Positions 50,568 through 59,345 of a stretch of DNA of 64,000 nucleotides are shown in pieces. The notes beneath the pieces were generated by a model. It saw only the letters and a list, made by a program, of their open reading frames with translations, searched no databases and was not told the origin of the DNA. Source of the stretch: Betaproteobacteria bacterium UBA1934 (lineage in GTDB: Bacteria; Pseudomonadota; Gammaproteobacteria; Burkholderiales; Rhodocyclaceae); NCBI GenBank assembly GCA_002337055.1, contig DDFG01000005.1, forward strand, positions 1,121,979 to 1,185,978. Direction: 5' to 3'. Position numbers and translations under genes: made by a program. Position 1 is the first letter of the stretch. Each line of letters begins with the position of its first letter.

Positions 50568-52367
50568 TCAGACCTTGCTGACTTCGACCTGCGTTTCGAC
50601 CTTCTGACGCAGGCGAATGTGCAGTTCACGCAGTTGTCGCTCATCGACCTCGGACGGGGCGTTGGTCAACAGACACTGGGCGCGCTGCGTTTTCGGGAAG
50701 GCGATGACGTCGCGGATCGATTCGGCGCCGGTCATCATCGTCACGATGCGGTCAAGGCCGAACGCCAGCCCGCCGTGCGGCGGCGCGCCGTATTTCAGGG
50801 CGTCGAGCAGGAAGCCGAACTTCAACTGCGCTTCTTCCTCGCCGATGGCCAGCGCGTCGAACACCTGGCTCTGCACATCGGCACGATGGATACGCACCGA
50901 GCCGCCGCCGATTTCCCAACCATTCAGCGCAAGGTCGTAGGCCTTGGCCAGACAGGCGCCGGGATCGGTCTTGAGGCGTTCCAGGTGTTCGTCCTTGGGG
51001 CTGGTGAACGGGTGGTGGCAGGCGACCCAGCGCTTGCTTTCGTCGTCGTATTCGAACATCGGGAAATCGACCACCCAGGCCGGTTCCCACGCCTTGCCAT
51101 TGAGAAACCCGCGTTCATGGCCGAGCTTGACGCGCAGGGCACCGAGGGCGTCGTTGACGATTTTGGTCTTGTCGGCACAGAAGAAGATCAGATCGCCCGA
51201 CTGAGCGCCGGTGCGTTCGAGAACGCCCTTCAGCGCCGCTTCGTGCAGGTTTTTGACGATCGGGCTTTGCAGGCCTGTTTCGTTGGCTTGCGAGGCGTCG
51301 TTAACCTTGATGTAAGCCAGGCCCTTGGCACCATAGATGCTCACGAAACGGCCGTATTCGTCGATTTCGCCGCGGGTCAGCGTGGCGCCGCCGGGTACGC
51401 GCAGGGCGGCGACGCGGCCGCCAGAGGTGGCGGGGCCGGAGAAGACCTTGAAGGCGACATCCGTCATCAGGTCGGTGATCTCGGTCAGTTCCAGGGTGAC
51501 GCGCAGATCGGGTTTGTCGGAACCGTAGCGGCGCATCGCTTCGCCGTAGGTGATGCGCGGGAAGGGGTTGGGCAGATCGACGTCGATGGCGTCCTTGAAC
51601 ACGTAGCGGATCAGTTCTTCGATCAGGCAGGTGATTTCGGCCTCGTTCATGAACGAGGTTTCGATATCGACCTGGGTGAATTCAGGCTGGCGATCCGCAC
51701 GCAGATCCTCGTCGCGGAAGCATTTGGTGATCTGGTAATAGCGGTCGAAGCCGGCGACCATAAGCAACTGCTTGAACAACTGAGGCGATTGCGGCAGCGC
51801 GAAGAACTGGCCGGAATGCACGCGGGAGGGCACGAGATAGTCGCGGGCACCTTCGGGCGTGCTCTTGGTCAGCATCGGCGTTTCGATGTCGATGAAGCCC
51901 GCGTCGTCGAGGAAGCGGCGGAAGGCGCGTGCCACCTTGTAGCGCAGCAGCATGTTCTTCTGCATCTCCTGCCGGCGCAGATCGATCACGCGGTGGGTCA
52001 GGCGGACGTTCTCGGAGAGGTTTTCATCGTCAAGTTGGAACGGGGGCGTCACCGATGAGTTCAGAACTTCGATCTGATGGCAGAGGATTTCGATTTCGCC
52101 TGAGGGGAGATTCGGGTTCACCGTGCCTTCCGGGCGGCGGCGTACCTTGCCGGTGATCAGCAGGCAGTATTCATGCCGGACGGATTCGGCAATCGCGAAC
52201 ATTTCGGGGCGGTCAGGGTCGCAGACGACCTGGGCGAGGCCCTCGCGGTCGCGCAGATCGATAAAGATGACGCCGCCGTGGTCGCGCCGGCGGTGGGCCC
52301 AGCCGGCGATGGTCACGATCTGGCCGCACAGAGAGGCGTTCAATTGGCCGCAGTAATGAGAGCGCAT
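50568..52367 (-). CDS. aspS: aspartyl-tRNA synthetase
   Basis: This is a 599-residue class IIb synthetase of bacterial type. An N-terminal OB fold (VTIAGWAHRRRDHGGVIFID) is followed by motif 2 (YYQITKCFRDEDLRADRQPE), the bacterial GAD insertion and motif 3 (GGLAFGLDRIVTMMTG). It charges tRNA-Asp; whether it also charges tRNA-Asn cannot be seen here. It leads the RNase-barstar-nudB run and follows DUF502 by 13 bases. Confidence 0.97.
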   Translation of the reverse strand: MRSHYCGQLNASLCGQIVTIAGWAHRRRDHGGVIFIDLRDREGLAQVVCDPDRPEMFAIAESVRHEYCLLITGKVRRRPEGTVNPNLPSGEIEILCHQIEVLNSSVTPPFQLDDENLSENVRLTHRVIDLRRQEMQKNMLLRYKVARAFRRFLDDAGFIDIETPMLTKSTPEGARDYLVPSRVHSGQFFALPQSPQLFKQLLMVAGFDRYYQITKCFRDEDLRADRQPEFTQVDIETSFMNEAEITCLIEELIRYVFKDAIDVDLPNPFPRITYGEAMRRYGSDKPDLRVTLELTEITDLMTDVAFKVFSGPATSGGRVAALRVPGGATLTRGEIDEYGRFVSIYGAKGLAYIKVNDASQANETGLQSPIVKNLHEAALKGVLERTGAQSGDLIFFCADKTKIVNDALGALRVKLGHERGFLNGKAWEPAWVVDFPMFEYDDESKRWVACHHPFTSPKDEHLERLKTDPGACLAKAYDLALNGWEIGGGSVRIHRADVQSQVFDALAIGEEEAQLKFGFLLDALKYGAPPHGGLAFGLDRIVTMMTGAESIRDVIAFPKTQRAQCLLTNAPSEVDERQLRELHIRLRQKVETQVEVSKV

Positions 52368-52380
52368 GGAAACTTCCGTT

Positions 52381-53001
52381 CTAGTTTTGTGTGGGTTTGG
52401 GCGGGATTGGCGGAGTCACCACGCCCATGGAAATAATGTACTTCAAGGCATCGTCAACGCTCATGTCGAGTTCGATGACGTCCTTTTGGGGCATCATCAG
52501 AAAAAAGCCAGAGGTCGGGTTGGGGGTAGTCGGAACGTAAACGCTGACGTAGTCGCCAGTGAGGTGGTTGGCTACGTCGCCGCCGGGTTTGCCGGTCAGA
52601 AAGGCAATGGTCCAGCTCTCCGGGTGCGGATAGCGTACCAGCAGGGCTTGCCGGAAGGCGTTGCCATCGGGCGAGAAAATGGTATCGGAAACCTGCTTGA
52701 CGCCCTTGTACACCGAGTTGACCACGGGGATGCGCGCCAGCAGGGCTTCCCACCAAGACACGAGTTTCTGCCCGATGAAATTGGTTGCAAGCAGGCCCGT
52801 GACGAAGAGGATGAGCAGGGTGAGAATGGCGCCGGCACCCGGCAGATCGAAACCGATGACATTGACCGGGTGCACGCCCGGCGGCAGCAGGCGCAACGAT
52901 TGGTCAAGCGCGCCGATGATGAGCGACAGCACCCAGCCGGTGATGACCAGCGGGACCCAGATCAGCAGGCCGGTGATGAAATAGCGCTTGATCAGCTTCA
53001 A
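52381..53001 (-). CDS. DUF502 family inner-membrane protein
   Basis: TTG 53001, five bases after the FmdB stop, gives 206 residues and the family-typical opening KRYFITGLLIWVPLVITGWV; the longer frame through FmdB is rejected. It has two membrane helices (about 6-30 and 58-82), then a soluble domain with IPVVNSVYKGVKQVSDTIF and SGFFLMMPQKDVIELDMSVD. The family is conserved beside aspS in betaproteobacteria. Its role is unknown. Confidence 0.87.
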   Translation of the reverse strand: MKLIKRYFITGLLIWVPLVITGWVLSLIIGALDQSLRLLPPGVHPVNVIGFDLPGAGAILTLLILFVTGLLATNFIGQKLVSWWEALLARIPVVNSVYKGVKQVSDTIFSPDGNAFRQALLVRYPHPESWTIAFLTGKPGGDVANHLTGDYVSVYVPTTPNPTSGFFLMMPQKDVIELDMSVDDALKYIISMGVVTPPIPPKPTQN

Positions 53002-53006
53002 GGTGG

Positions 53007-53270
53007 TCAGCCTGGGTTGCAGGCGCAACTGGCGGTGCCGCCCTGGCACGGCGGCAGGCTATCCGGCTTGGCAGATTTGGATGAGCTTCCGCCCTTGAAA
53101 TCGGTTGCATACCAGCCGCTGCCCTTCAATTGGAAACCGGCAGCCGACAGCAACTTGTGGTAGCTCTCCGCACCGCATTCCGGACAAGTGGTCAGCAGCG
53201 GGTCGCTGAGCTTCTGCAAATGTTCCTTTTGCGCGCCACAGGCGTCGCAACGATATTCGTAGATCGGCAT
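53007..53270 (-). CDS. FmdB family zinc-ribbon protein
   Basis: This 87-residue protein starts MPIYEYRCDACGAQKEHLQK and has a second pair TTCPECGA, making the four-cysteine zinc ribbon of the FmdB/CxxC_CXXC_SSSS family, followed by the usual SGWYATDFK and a serine run. Two more cysteines near the C-terminus (CQGGTASCAC) are an extra. Regulatory roles are proposed for the family, unproven. Confidence 0.9.
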   Translation of the reverse strand: MPIYEYRCDACGAQKEHLQKLSDPLLTTCPECGAESYHKLLSAAGFQLKGSGWYATDFKGGSSSKSAKPDSLPPCQGGTASCACNPG

Positions 53271-53329
53271 GGCTATCCTCCAAAACCTTGAATTATAACG
53301 CAATGTAGTTGGGGGTTGCGGTGCAGCAT

Positions 53330-54169
53330 TCAAGGGTACATCTGGAGGTAGCGCTGCGTGAGTGTGGGCCCCCAGAAAAGCGCGATGATGCCTGCCGCGG
53401 CGAGATACGGGCCAAACGGGATAGGCACATTGCGCCCCTGACGCGACAGCACGATGAGCGCAATGCCGACCACCGCGCCCACGACCGACGACAGCAGGAT
53501 GATCGCCGGCAGCATCTGCCAGCCCAGCCAAGCGCCCAGTGCCGCTAGCAGCTTGAAGTCTCCGAAGCCCATGCCTTCCTTACCGGTCACCAGTTTGAAT
53601 AGCCAATACACTGACCATAAGGACAGATAGCCGGCTACAGCCCCGATGACCGCCGGTTGCAGCTTGACGAAGGTGCCGTCGAGATTGAACAGCAGGCCCA
53701 GCCAGACGAGTGGCAGCGTGATGCTGTCGGGGAGCAGTTGGGTGTCAATGTCGATGAAGGTCAGCGCGACCAGCGCCCAGATCAGGAGCAGCGCACCGAT
53801 CGCCTGTGCACCGGGTCCGAAGTGCCAGACGGTGTAGGCAGAGAGCAACCCGGTGAGCGCCTCGACGGTCGGGTAGCGGGCAGAGATCGGAGTCTGGCAG
53901 CCGACACAACGGCCGCGCAGAAACAGGTAACTGAGCAGGGGAATATTTTCCAGCGCGCCGATGGCGTGACCGCAATGCGGGCAACGCGAACGAGGCACCA
54001 CAAGATTGAATCTCTCTTCGGCCGGCGCCGGTTCACCCCGTAATTCGGCGCACTGAGCACGCCAGTCGGTTTCCATCATGCGGGGCAGGCGGTGAATGAC
54101 GACGTTGAGAAAACTGCCGATACAAAGACCCAGCAGCAGCGCGCCCAGCCCCCACATTTCGAGCGGCAT
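53330..54169 (-). CDS. pilD: type IV prepilin peptidase/N-methylase
   Basis: This is a 279-residue polytopic membrane protein. The cytoplasmic zinc site has CPHCGHAIG and CVGCQTPIS, and the two catalytic aspartates lie in TFIDIDTQLLPD and GFGDFKLLAALGA. It cleaves and N-methylates prepilins. ATG 54169 overlaps the pilC stop. coaE, which often follows pilD in betaproteobacteria, is absent; FmdB follows instead. Confidence 0.95.
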   Translation of the reverse strand: MPLEMWGLGALLLGLCIGSFLNVVIHRLPRMMETDWRAQCAELRGEPAPAEERFNLVVPRSRCPHCGHAIGALENIPLLSYLFLRGRCVGCQTPISARYPTVEALTGLLSAYTVWHFGPGAQAIGALLLIWALVALTFIDIDTQLLPDSITLPLVWLGLLFNLDGTFVKLQPAVIGAVAGYLSLWSVYWLFKLVTGKEGMGFGDFKLLAALGAWLGWQMLPAIILLSSVVGAVVGIALIVLSRQGRNVPIPFGPYLAAAGIIALFWGPTLTQRYLQMYP

Positions 54170-55389
54170 CAGACGACCTGACCCAGCTTGAAAATGGGCA
54201 GGTACATGGCCACGACCATACCCCCGATCAACGTGCCGAGGACGACCATGATCAGCGGTTCCATCAGGCTGGAGAGGGCCTCAACAGCATCGTCGACTTC
54301 TTGCTCGAAGAAGTCGGCCACCTTGCTTAGCATGGCGTCTAGCGAGCCCGATTCTTCGCCGATGGCGACCATCTGAATGACCATGTTGGGGAAGAGATTG
54401 GTGTTCTGCATCGAGGTGGTCAAATTGGTACCCGTGGCGACCTCGGCTTGAACCTGACGGGTCGCGACCTTGTAAACATGGTTGCCGGCGGCGCCGCCGA
54501 CCGATTCCAGAGATTCGACTAACGGCACGCCGGCGGCGAACATGGTAGCCAGGGTTCGGGTCCAGCGCGCGATCACCGATTTGCGCACGATATCGCCGAA
54601 AATCGGTGCCCGTAACAACAGACGGTCCATGGTCATCTGGATTTTCTCGGATCGTTTCCACGATTCGAGAAAGAAATAGAGGCCACCGCCGATGATGCCG
54701 AAGATCGCCCACCACCATTGCACGAAAAAGTCCGATATGGATATGACAATCAGCGTCGGCGCGGGCAAGTCGGCACCGAAACTCTTAAACACGTCCTTGA
54801 AGGCGGGAATCACGAAAATCATGATCACGGCGGTGATGACGAAAGCCACGACAATGACGGCGATCGGGTAGAAAAGGGCCGCCTTGATCTTGCTCTTGAT
54901 GGCGAGAATCTTTTCCTTGTAGGTGGCCAGGCGATCAAGGAGCGAATCGAGAATACCGGCTTGTTCACCGGCGCCGACCAGATTGCAGAAGAGCGCGTCG
55001 AAGTAGAGCGGATATTTTCTGAATGCTTGCGACAGCGAGCTGCCGGTTTCCACATCGGCCTTCACGTCGAGCAGAAGTTTGCCGACGGCCGGATTGGAGT
55101 GGCCGCGGCCGACGATGTCGAAGGATTGCAGCAAGGGCACACCCGATTTCATCATGGTGGCGAGTTGCCGGGTGAAGAGCGTGATGTCCTTGTCGGTGAT
55201 CCGGCTGCCTCCCCGGAAACTCTGTTTCTTCACCTTGGCATTGGTGATGCCCTGGCGGCGCAGGGTGCTCTGCACGACGTTTTCGCTGGCGGCCCGCATT
55301 TCGCCGCGCGCGGTTTTGCCCTCTCGGTTGCGGCCTTCCCATGTGAAGACGTATTCCTTGGTCGTGGCCTTCTTGATCGCAGTCGCCAT
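54169..55389 (-). CDS. pilC: type IV pilus inner-membrane platform protein PilC
   Basis: The product has 406 residues. Two repeated T2SSF domains are visible: FTRQLATMMKSGVPLLQSFD (about residue 70) with GEQAGILDSLLDRLA, and RTLATMFAAGVPLVESLESV with GEESGSLDAMLSKVADFFE; three membrane helices separate and end them. It couples the PilB motor to the growing pilus. It lies 17 bases after pilB. Confidence 0.96.
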   Translation of the reverse strand: MATAIKKATTKEYVFTWEGRNREGKTARGEMRAASENVVQSTLRRQGITNAKVKKQSFRGGSRITDKDITLFTRQLATMMKSGVPLLQSFDIVGRGHSNPAVGKLLLDVKADVETGSSLSQAFRKYPLYFDALFCNLVGAGEQAGILDSLLDRLATYKEKILAIKSKIKAALFYPIAVIVVAFVITAVIMIFVIPAFKDVFKSFGADLPAPTLIVISISDFFVQWWWAIFGIIGGGLYFFLESWKRSEKIQMTMDRLLLRAPIFGDIVRKSVIARWTRTLATMFAAGVPLVESLESVGGAAGNHVYKVATRQVQAEVATGTNLTTSMQNTNLFPNMVIQMVAIGEESGSLDAMLSKVADFFEQEVDDAVEALSSLMEPLIMVVLGTLIGGMVVAMYLPIFKLGQVV

Positions 55390-55405
55390 GGTGCTCCCTC
55401 GTATC

Positions 55406-57121
55406 CTATTCGTTGGTGCAGCTCAATACCTCTTCGAGAGAGGTGACGCCCTGTTTTACTTTTAGCAGGCCGGATTGGCGCAGGTCCTTGACCCCTTCGC
55501 GTTGGGCTTGCGCGGCAATGTCCATGGCATTGCCGTTGGCCAGGATGATGCGCTGGATATCCTCGGTGATCGGCATCACCTGATAGATGCCGACCCGCCC
55601 CTTGTAACCGCTCCCCTTGCAGCGCTCGCATCCGCCCGGCCCATACAGTGTCCAGGAGCCGTCAAGGTCGGCTTCGGAAAAACCGGCATTGAGCAGCGCT
55701 TCTGCGGGAATGGTTTCCGGCTGCTTGCAGTTGCACAGGCGGCGCGCCAGACGCTGCGCGGTGATGATCAGAATGCTGGACGCGATGTTGAACGTGGGAA
55801 TGCCCATGTTCATCAACCGCGTCAGGGTCTGCGGTGCATCGTTGGTGTGCAGGGTGGATAACACCAGGTGGCCGGTTTGCGCCGCCTTGATCGAGATTTC
55901 CGCCGTCTCGTAATCACGGATTTCGCCGACCATGATGATGTCCGGGTCTTGCCGCAGGAAGGATTTCAGCGCGGCGGCGAAGGTCAGCCCGACGCGATCA
56001 TCTACATTGACCTGGTTGATGCCGGGCAGGTTGATTTCAGCCGGGTCTTCCGCGGTGGAGATATTGATGCCGGGTTTGTTGAGCAGGTTCAGGCAGGTGT
56101 AGAGCGATACCGTCTTGCCGGAACCGGTGGGGCCGGTGACCAGCACCATGCCATAGGGGCGTTCAACTGCGTGCAGCAGAGCCGCCTTCTGCTCGGGCTC
56201 ATAGCCGAGTGCTTCGATACCCAGCGTTGCTGAACTCGGGTCGAGAATCCGCATCACGATCTTTTCGCCCTGCAAGGTGGGCAGCGTGCTCACCCGGAAA
56301 TCGATGGCGCGGGTCTTGGAGAGTACGAGCCGCATCCGGCCATCCTGCGGCACCCGCTTTTCAGCGATATTCAGTCGGGAAATGACCTTGACCCGCGACG
56401 CGAGCTTTTCCTTGATCGCCAGCGGCGGTTGCGCGACTTCGCGCAAAATGCCGTCAATACGGAAGCGAATGCGATAGAACTTTTCGTAGGGCTCGAAGTG
56501 AATGTCGGAAGCGCCGTCGTTGATAGCGTCGAGCAGGATTTTTTGCAGGAATTTGACGACCGGCGCATCTTCCACCTCGGTGGCGCCGCCGTCGTCCGCT
56601 GCTGCCGCTTCAGCTTCGTCGAGGAAATCGAGATTGATATCATCGCTGGTCATCGCCTTCAGGGTTTCGGAGGCGGACTCGGATTGCTTGCCGACAAAAG
56701 GCAGCAGCTTGGGCTCTTCGACGACGATCGGATCGACTGCCAGCCCGGTCTGGAAGCGGATTTCGTCAAGCGCCCGCAGGTTGGTCGGGTCGGCGATCGC
56801 AACAGATAACCGGTTGCCGCGTTTATGTAGCGGAATGACCTTGTGCGTGGCGATCAACTTGCGATCGATCGCGTTGAGCGGAATATTGGCGTCTTCGTAC
56901 GCTGCCAGGTCGAGCAGCGGATAGCCGAAAGTTTCCGCAATGAAGCGGGCGGTTTCGAGCGGCGTCGCTTTTTTGTTTTTTGCCAGTTGCTCGATGACAG
57001 TCGAACCCTCCGCCGCTGCCTGGGCGAGCAACTGCTCGGCTTCAGCTTCCTTGAGCTTGCCGGCTTGCACCATGGCGCGCGCGATGCCGCTCACGGGGGT
57101 GTTCGAGGGATTGGCTGCCAT
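55406..57121 (-). CDS. pilB: type IV pilus assembly ATPase PilB
   Basis: This is a 571-residue AAA-type extension motor. N-terminal T2SSE domain, then Walker A LVTGPTGSGKTVSLY (about residue 330), the Asp box AEDPAEINLPGI, Walker B FLRQDPDIIMVGEIRD and the zinc site CNCKQP with CERCKGSGYKGR. It drives pilus polymerisation. A stem-loop sits immediately upstream of its ATG (see below). Confidence 0.96.
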   Translation of the reverse strand: MAANPSNTPVSGIARAMVQAGKLKEAEAEQLLAQAAAEGSTVIEQLAKNKKATPLETARFIAETFGYPLLDLAAYEDANIPLNAIDRKLIATHKVIPLHKRGNRLSVAIADPTNLRALDEIRFQTGLAVDPIVVEEPKLLPFVGKQSESASETLKAMTSDDINLDFLDEAEAAAADDGGATEVEDAPVVKFLQKILLDAINDGASDIHFEPYEKFYRIRFRIDGILREVAQPPLAIKEKLASRVKVISRLNIAEKRVPQDGRMRLVLSKTRAIDFRVSTLPTLQGEKIVMRILDPSSATLGIEALGYEPEQKAALLHAVERPYGMVLVTGPTGSGKTVSLYTCLNLLNKPGINISTAEDPAEINLPGINQVNVDDRVGLTFAAALKSFLRQDPDIIMVGEIRDYETAEISIKAAQTGHLVLSTLHTNDAPQTLTRLMNMGIPTFNIASSILIITAQRLARRLCNCKQPETIPAEALLNAGFSEADLDGSWTLYGPGGCERCKGSGYKGRVGIYQVMPITEDIQRIILANGNAMDIAAQAQREGVKDLRQSGLLKVKQGVTSLEEVLSCTNE

Positions 57122-57125
57122 TACG

Positions 57126-57158
57126 TCAGGATGCCTTTACATGCTGCATTCATCCTGA
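57126..57158 (-). promoter_or_regulatory. stem-loop at the pilB translation start
   Basis: TCAGGATG (57126-57133) is the exact complement of CATCCTGA (57151-57158). On the minus strand the stem ends four bases before the pilB ATG, and the only Shine-Dalgarno-like AAAGG lies in its loop. It could modulate pilB translation. Confidence 0.4.
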
Positions 57159-57204
57159 AGATGATGCTACGGCAACGGGGGTTTGTAAAGAATCGCGGGC
57201 CTTG

Positions 57205-58473
57205 TCAGGACTGCGGGCGGAAGAATTTTGCTGTTTTGACGCTACGATCCTGGGTTTGCAAAACTTCTATGGCGATTCCGGACATCTTGAAACTGACGCC
57301 GGTTTCCGGAATGTCCTGAAAATGTTCGAGGATCAACCCGTTGAGCGTTTTCGGCCCATCGGTCGGGAAATCGAGATTTAGCAGGCGGTTGATTTCGCGC
57401 AGCGGACGCGAACCTTCGACAATTGCGCTGCCGTTAGCGTCCCAGGCGAGGCCGGCAAAATGATTGGGGATGGAAGTGGTGAATTGGCCGACGATCTCTT
57501 CGACAATGTCGTCCACCGTCAGCAAACCCAGAATTTCACCGTATTCATCGACGATAAAGCCATTTCTTTGCCGGATTTCCTGGAAAAATGTCAATTGGGC
57601 AAATGCGGCCGTGCCAGCGGGAATGTAATAGGGTGCCTGCAAGGATTCAAGCAGCGTGGCTTCGTCGAGGTGGTCGTTGTGCATCTCCGCCAGCAGGCGA
57701 CGAAGTGGCAAGACGCCGAGCAGCTTGTCGAGCGAGCCCCGGCACACCGGAATGCGGCTGTGGTGGCTGGTGGCAAGCTGTTGCAGCACCTCGTTCCAGG
57801 GCTGTTCGACGTCGAGAATCTCGATGGCGCTCCGCGGCGTCATGATGTCCTCGACGCTGATCGCGTTCAGTTCGAACAGGTTGGAGAGAATGACGCGATG
57901 TTTGGCGGGAATGAAATTCGATGATTCCAGCACCAGCGTACGCAGTTCTTCTGGAGTCAACGGCTGTTCGTGACCCATTGGGCCGGGTGACAGACGCAAC
58001 AGCTTGAGAAAGCCGCGCACGAACAGATTGACGAACCAGATGATCGGAGATGCCAGCCTTAGCAGCGGTGTCAGCAGGTAGCTGATGATCGGGGCAATCC
58101 GGTCGGCGTGGGTGGCGCAAATGACCTTGGGCGAGATTTCGGCAACGATCAGAACGGCAAAGGTTGTGCACAGCGTGCCGATTTCGAGCGCCCACTTTGA
58201 GGCGCCTAGCAGGGCGAGAACAATGTAACTGGTCAGGGTCGCGGCGGCCGCGTTCAACAGCGTGTTGCCAAGAAGGATCAGCCCCATCAGCTGGTCGGTC
58301 TTGTCGAGCAGGGCCAGCGCCAGACGGGCACCACGATGGCCCTGCTGGGCGCGATGGCGAAGCCGGTAACGGTTGGCGGCCATCATGGCCGTCTCGGCGC
58401 CGGAAAAAAGACCGGAGAGCAGGAGCAGGAGCAACAAGGCGCCGAGCAGGGCGGCGAGAGGCAGTTCGTTCAC
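57205..58473 (-). CDS. CNNM/CorC-type membrane protein with CBS domains (YfjD-like)
   Basis: This 422-residue protein has an N-terminal CNNM membrane domain with about four helices (residues 1-180; SGLFSGAETAMMAANRYRLR). Two CBS domains follow (about 205-330: VEDIMTPRSAIEILD and GFIVDEYGEILGLLTVDDI, which is the diagnostic FVVDEYG motif) and a CorC_HlyC C-terminal domain. Members are linked to Mg2+/Co2+ efflux or tolerance. It follows the cytochrome c assembly gene by three bases. Confidence 0.9.
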   Translation of the reverse strand: MNELPLAALLGALLLLLLLSGLFSGAETAMMAANRYRLRHRAQQGHRGARLALALLDKTDQLMGLILLGNTLLNAAAATLTSYIVLALLGASKWALEIGTLCTTFAVLIVAEISPKVICATHADRIAPIISYLLTPLLRLASPIIWFVNLFVRGFLKLLRLSPGPMGHEQPLTPEELRTLVLESSNFIPAKHRVILSNLFELNAISVEDIMTPRSAIEILDVEQPWNEVLQQLATSHHSRIPVCRGSLDKLLGVLPLRRLLAEMHNDHLDEATLLESLQAPYYIPAGTAAFAQLTFFQEIRQRNGFIVDEYGEILGLLTVDDIVEEIVGQFTTSIPNHFAGLAWDANGSAIVEGSRPLREINRLLNLDFPTDGPKTLNGLILEHFQDIPETGVSFKMSGIAIEVLQTQDRSVKTAKFFRPQS

Positions 58474-58476
58474 GTG

Positions 58477-59316
58477 TCAGGTGCGACCAAGCAGGATTTC
58501 CACCACGAACCGGCTGCCCACATAGGCAAGGAAAAGGGTCATGAAACCGGCCAGCGTCCAGTGCAGCGCCTTGCGTCCCCGCCAGCCCCAGCGGTGACGG
58601 CCGGCCAGCAGCACGCCGAAAATCAACCAGGAGATCACGGCGAAGACGGTCTTGTGGCTGAATGTCAGCGGTTTGCCGAAAATCGCTTCGGAAAACAGCA
58701 TGCCGCTGGCCAGCGCCAGGGTCAGCAGCCCGAAGGCGACTTGCAGGATGCGGAACAACAAGGCTTCCATGGTCAGCAGCGGCGGCAGGCTGGCCAGTCG
58801 CCTGGTCAGGGCGCGGCGGTGCAGGGCGGCCTCGGTCAGGCTCATGAACACCGCATGTAGCGCGGCCAGCGTGAACAGGCTGTACGCCAGCATGGCGGCG
58901 GTGAAATGCAGGGTGAATCCGGTGCTGCGGGCGTTGGTCAGTTCGTGCGACTGAGGAAAAACCCACGGCAGTATCGAAGCGAGCGCGGCCAGTGGCAATA
59001 CCAGTGGCTGCATGCCATCCATCCGGCTGCGAAAACTCTCCAGCCAGTAGATCAACGCCGCCAGCCAGTGAATCAGCGAGACCGCGAGGGCGAAGGAAAA
59101 ACGCATGCCGCCCTCGGCGAAAATGTCCTGGTACAGAAGGGCAGCGTGAATGGTCAGGATGATGCCAATCAAGGCCCGTTCCACGCCGCTTTGACGCGTG
59201 GTGAGCGGCGAGGCGGGCCGGTCGCGCCAGCGTGTGTTCCAGAAATGGAAACCGAGCGCCGCGTAACTGACGGCGACGAGGATGCGCGGCACAAGCTGAA
59301 TTACAATATCGAGCAT
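58477..59316 (-). CDS. cytochrome c assembly protein (CcsA/HemX/YpjD-like)
   Basis: This 279-residue protein has eight predicted membrane helices. The CcmC/CcsA family segment is recognisable from FTLHFTAAMLAYSLFTLAALHAV (His for heme, split here as FTLHFTAAMLAYSLF) and LTFSHKTVFAVISWLIFGVL with the second His and a Trp-rich end (GRHRWGWRGRKAL). The family handles heme in the membrane. Its position between ffh and the CNNM gene is conserved in betaproteobacteria. Direct role in cytochrome c maturation is not proven for this branch. Confidence 0.85.
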   Translation of the reverse strand: MLDIVIQLVPRILVAVSYAALGFHFWNTRWRDRPASPLTTRQSGVERALIGIILTIHAALLYQDIFAEGGMRFSFALAVSLIHWLAALIYWLESFRSRMDGMQPLVLPLAALASILPWVFPQSHELTNARSTGFTLHFTAAMLAYSLFTLAALHAVFMSLTEAALHRRALTRRLASLPPLLTMEALLFRILQVAFGLLTLALASGMLFSEAIFGKPLTFSHKTVFAVISWLIFGVLLAGRHRWGWRGRKALHWTLAGFMTLFLAYVGSRFVVEILLGRT

Positions 59317-59345
59317 TGCAAAATTCTACTCGAAGCGACCCGCAC

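Noticed and set aside
50280..52058. A 592-residue open frame antisense to aspS
   Set aside because: No ribosome site or domain; aspS motifs 2 and 3 are intact on the opposite strand.
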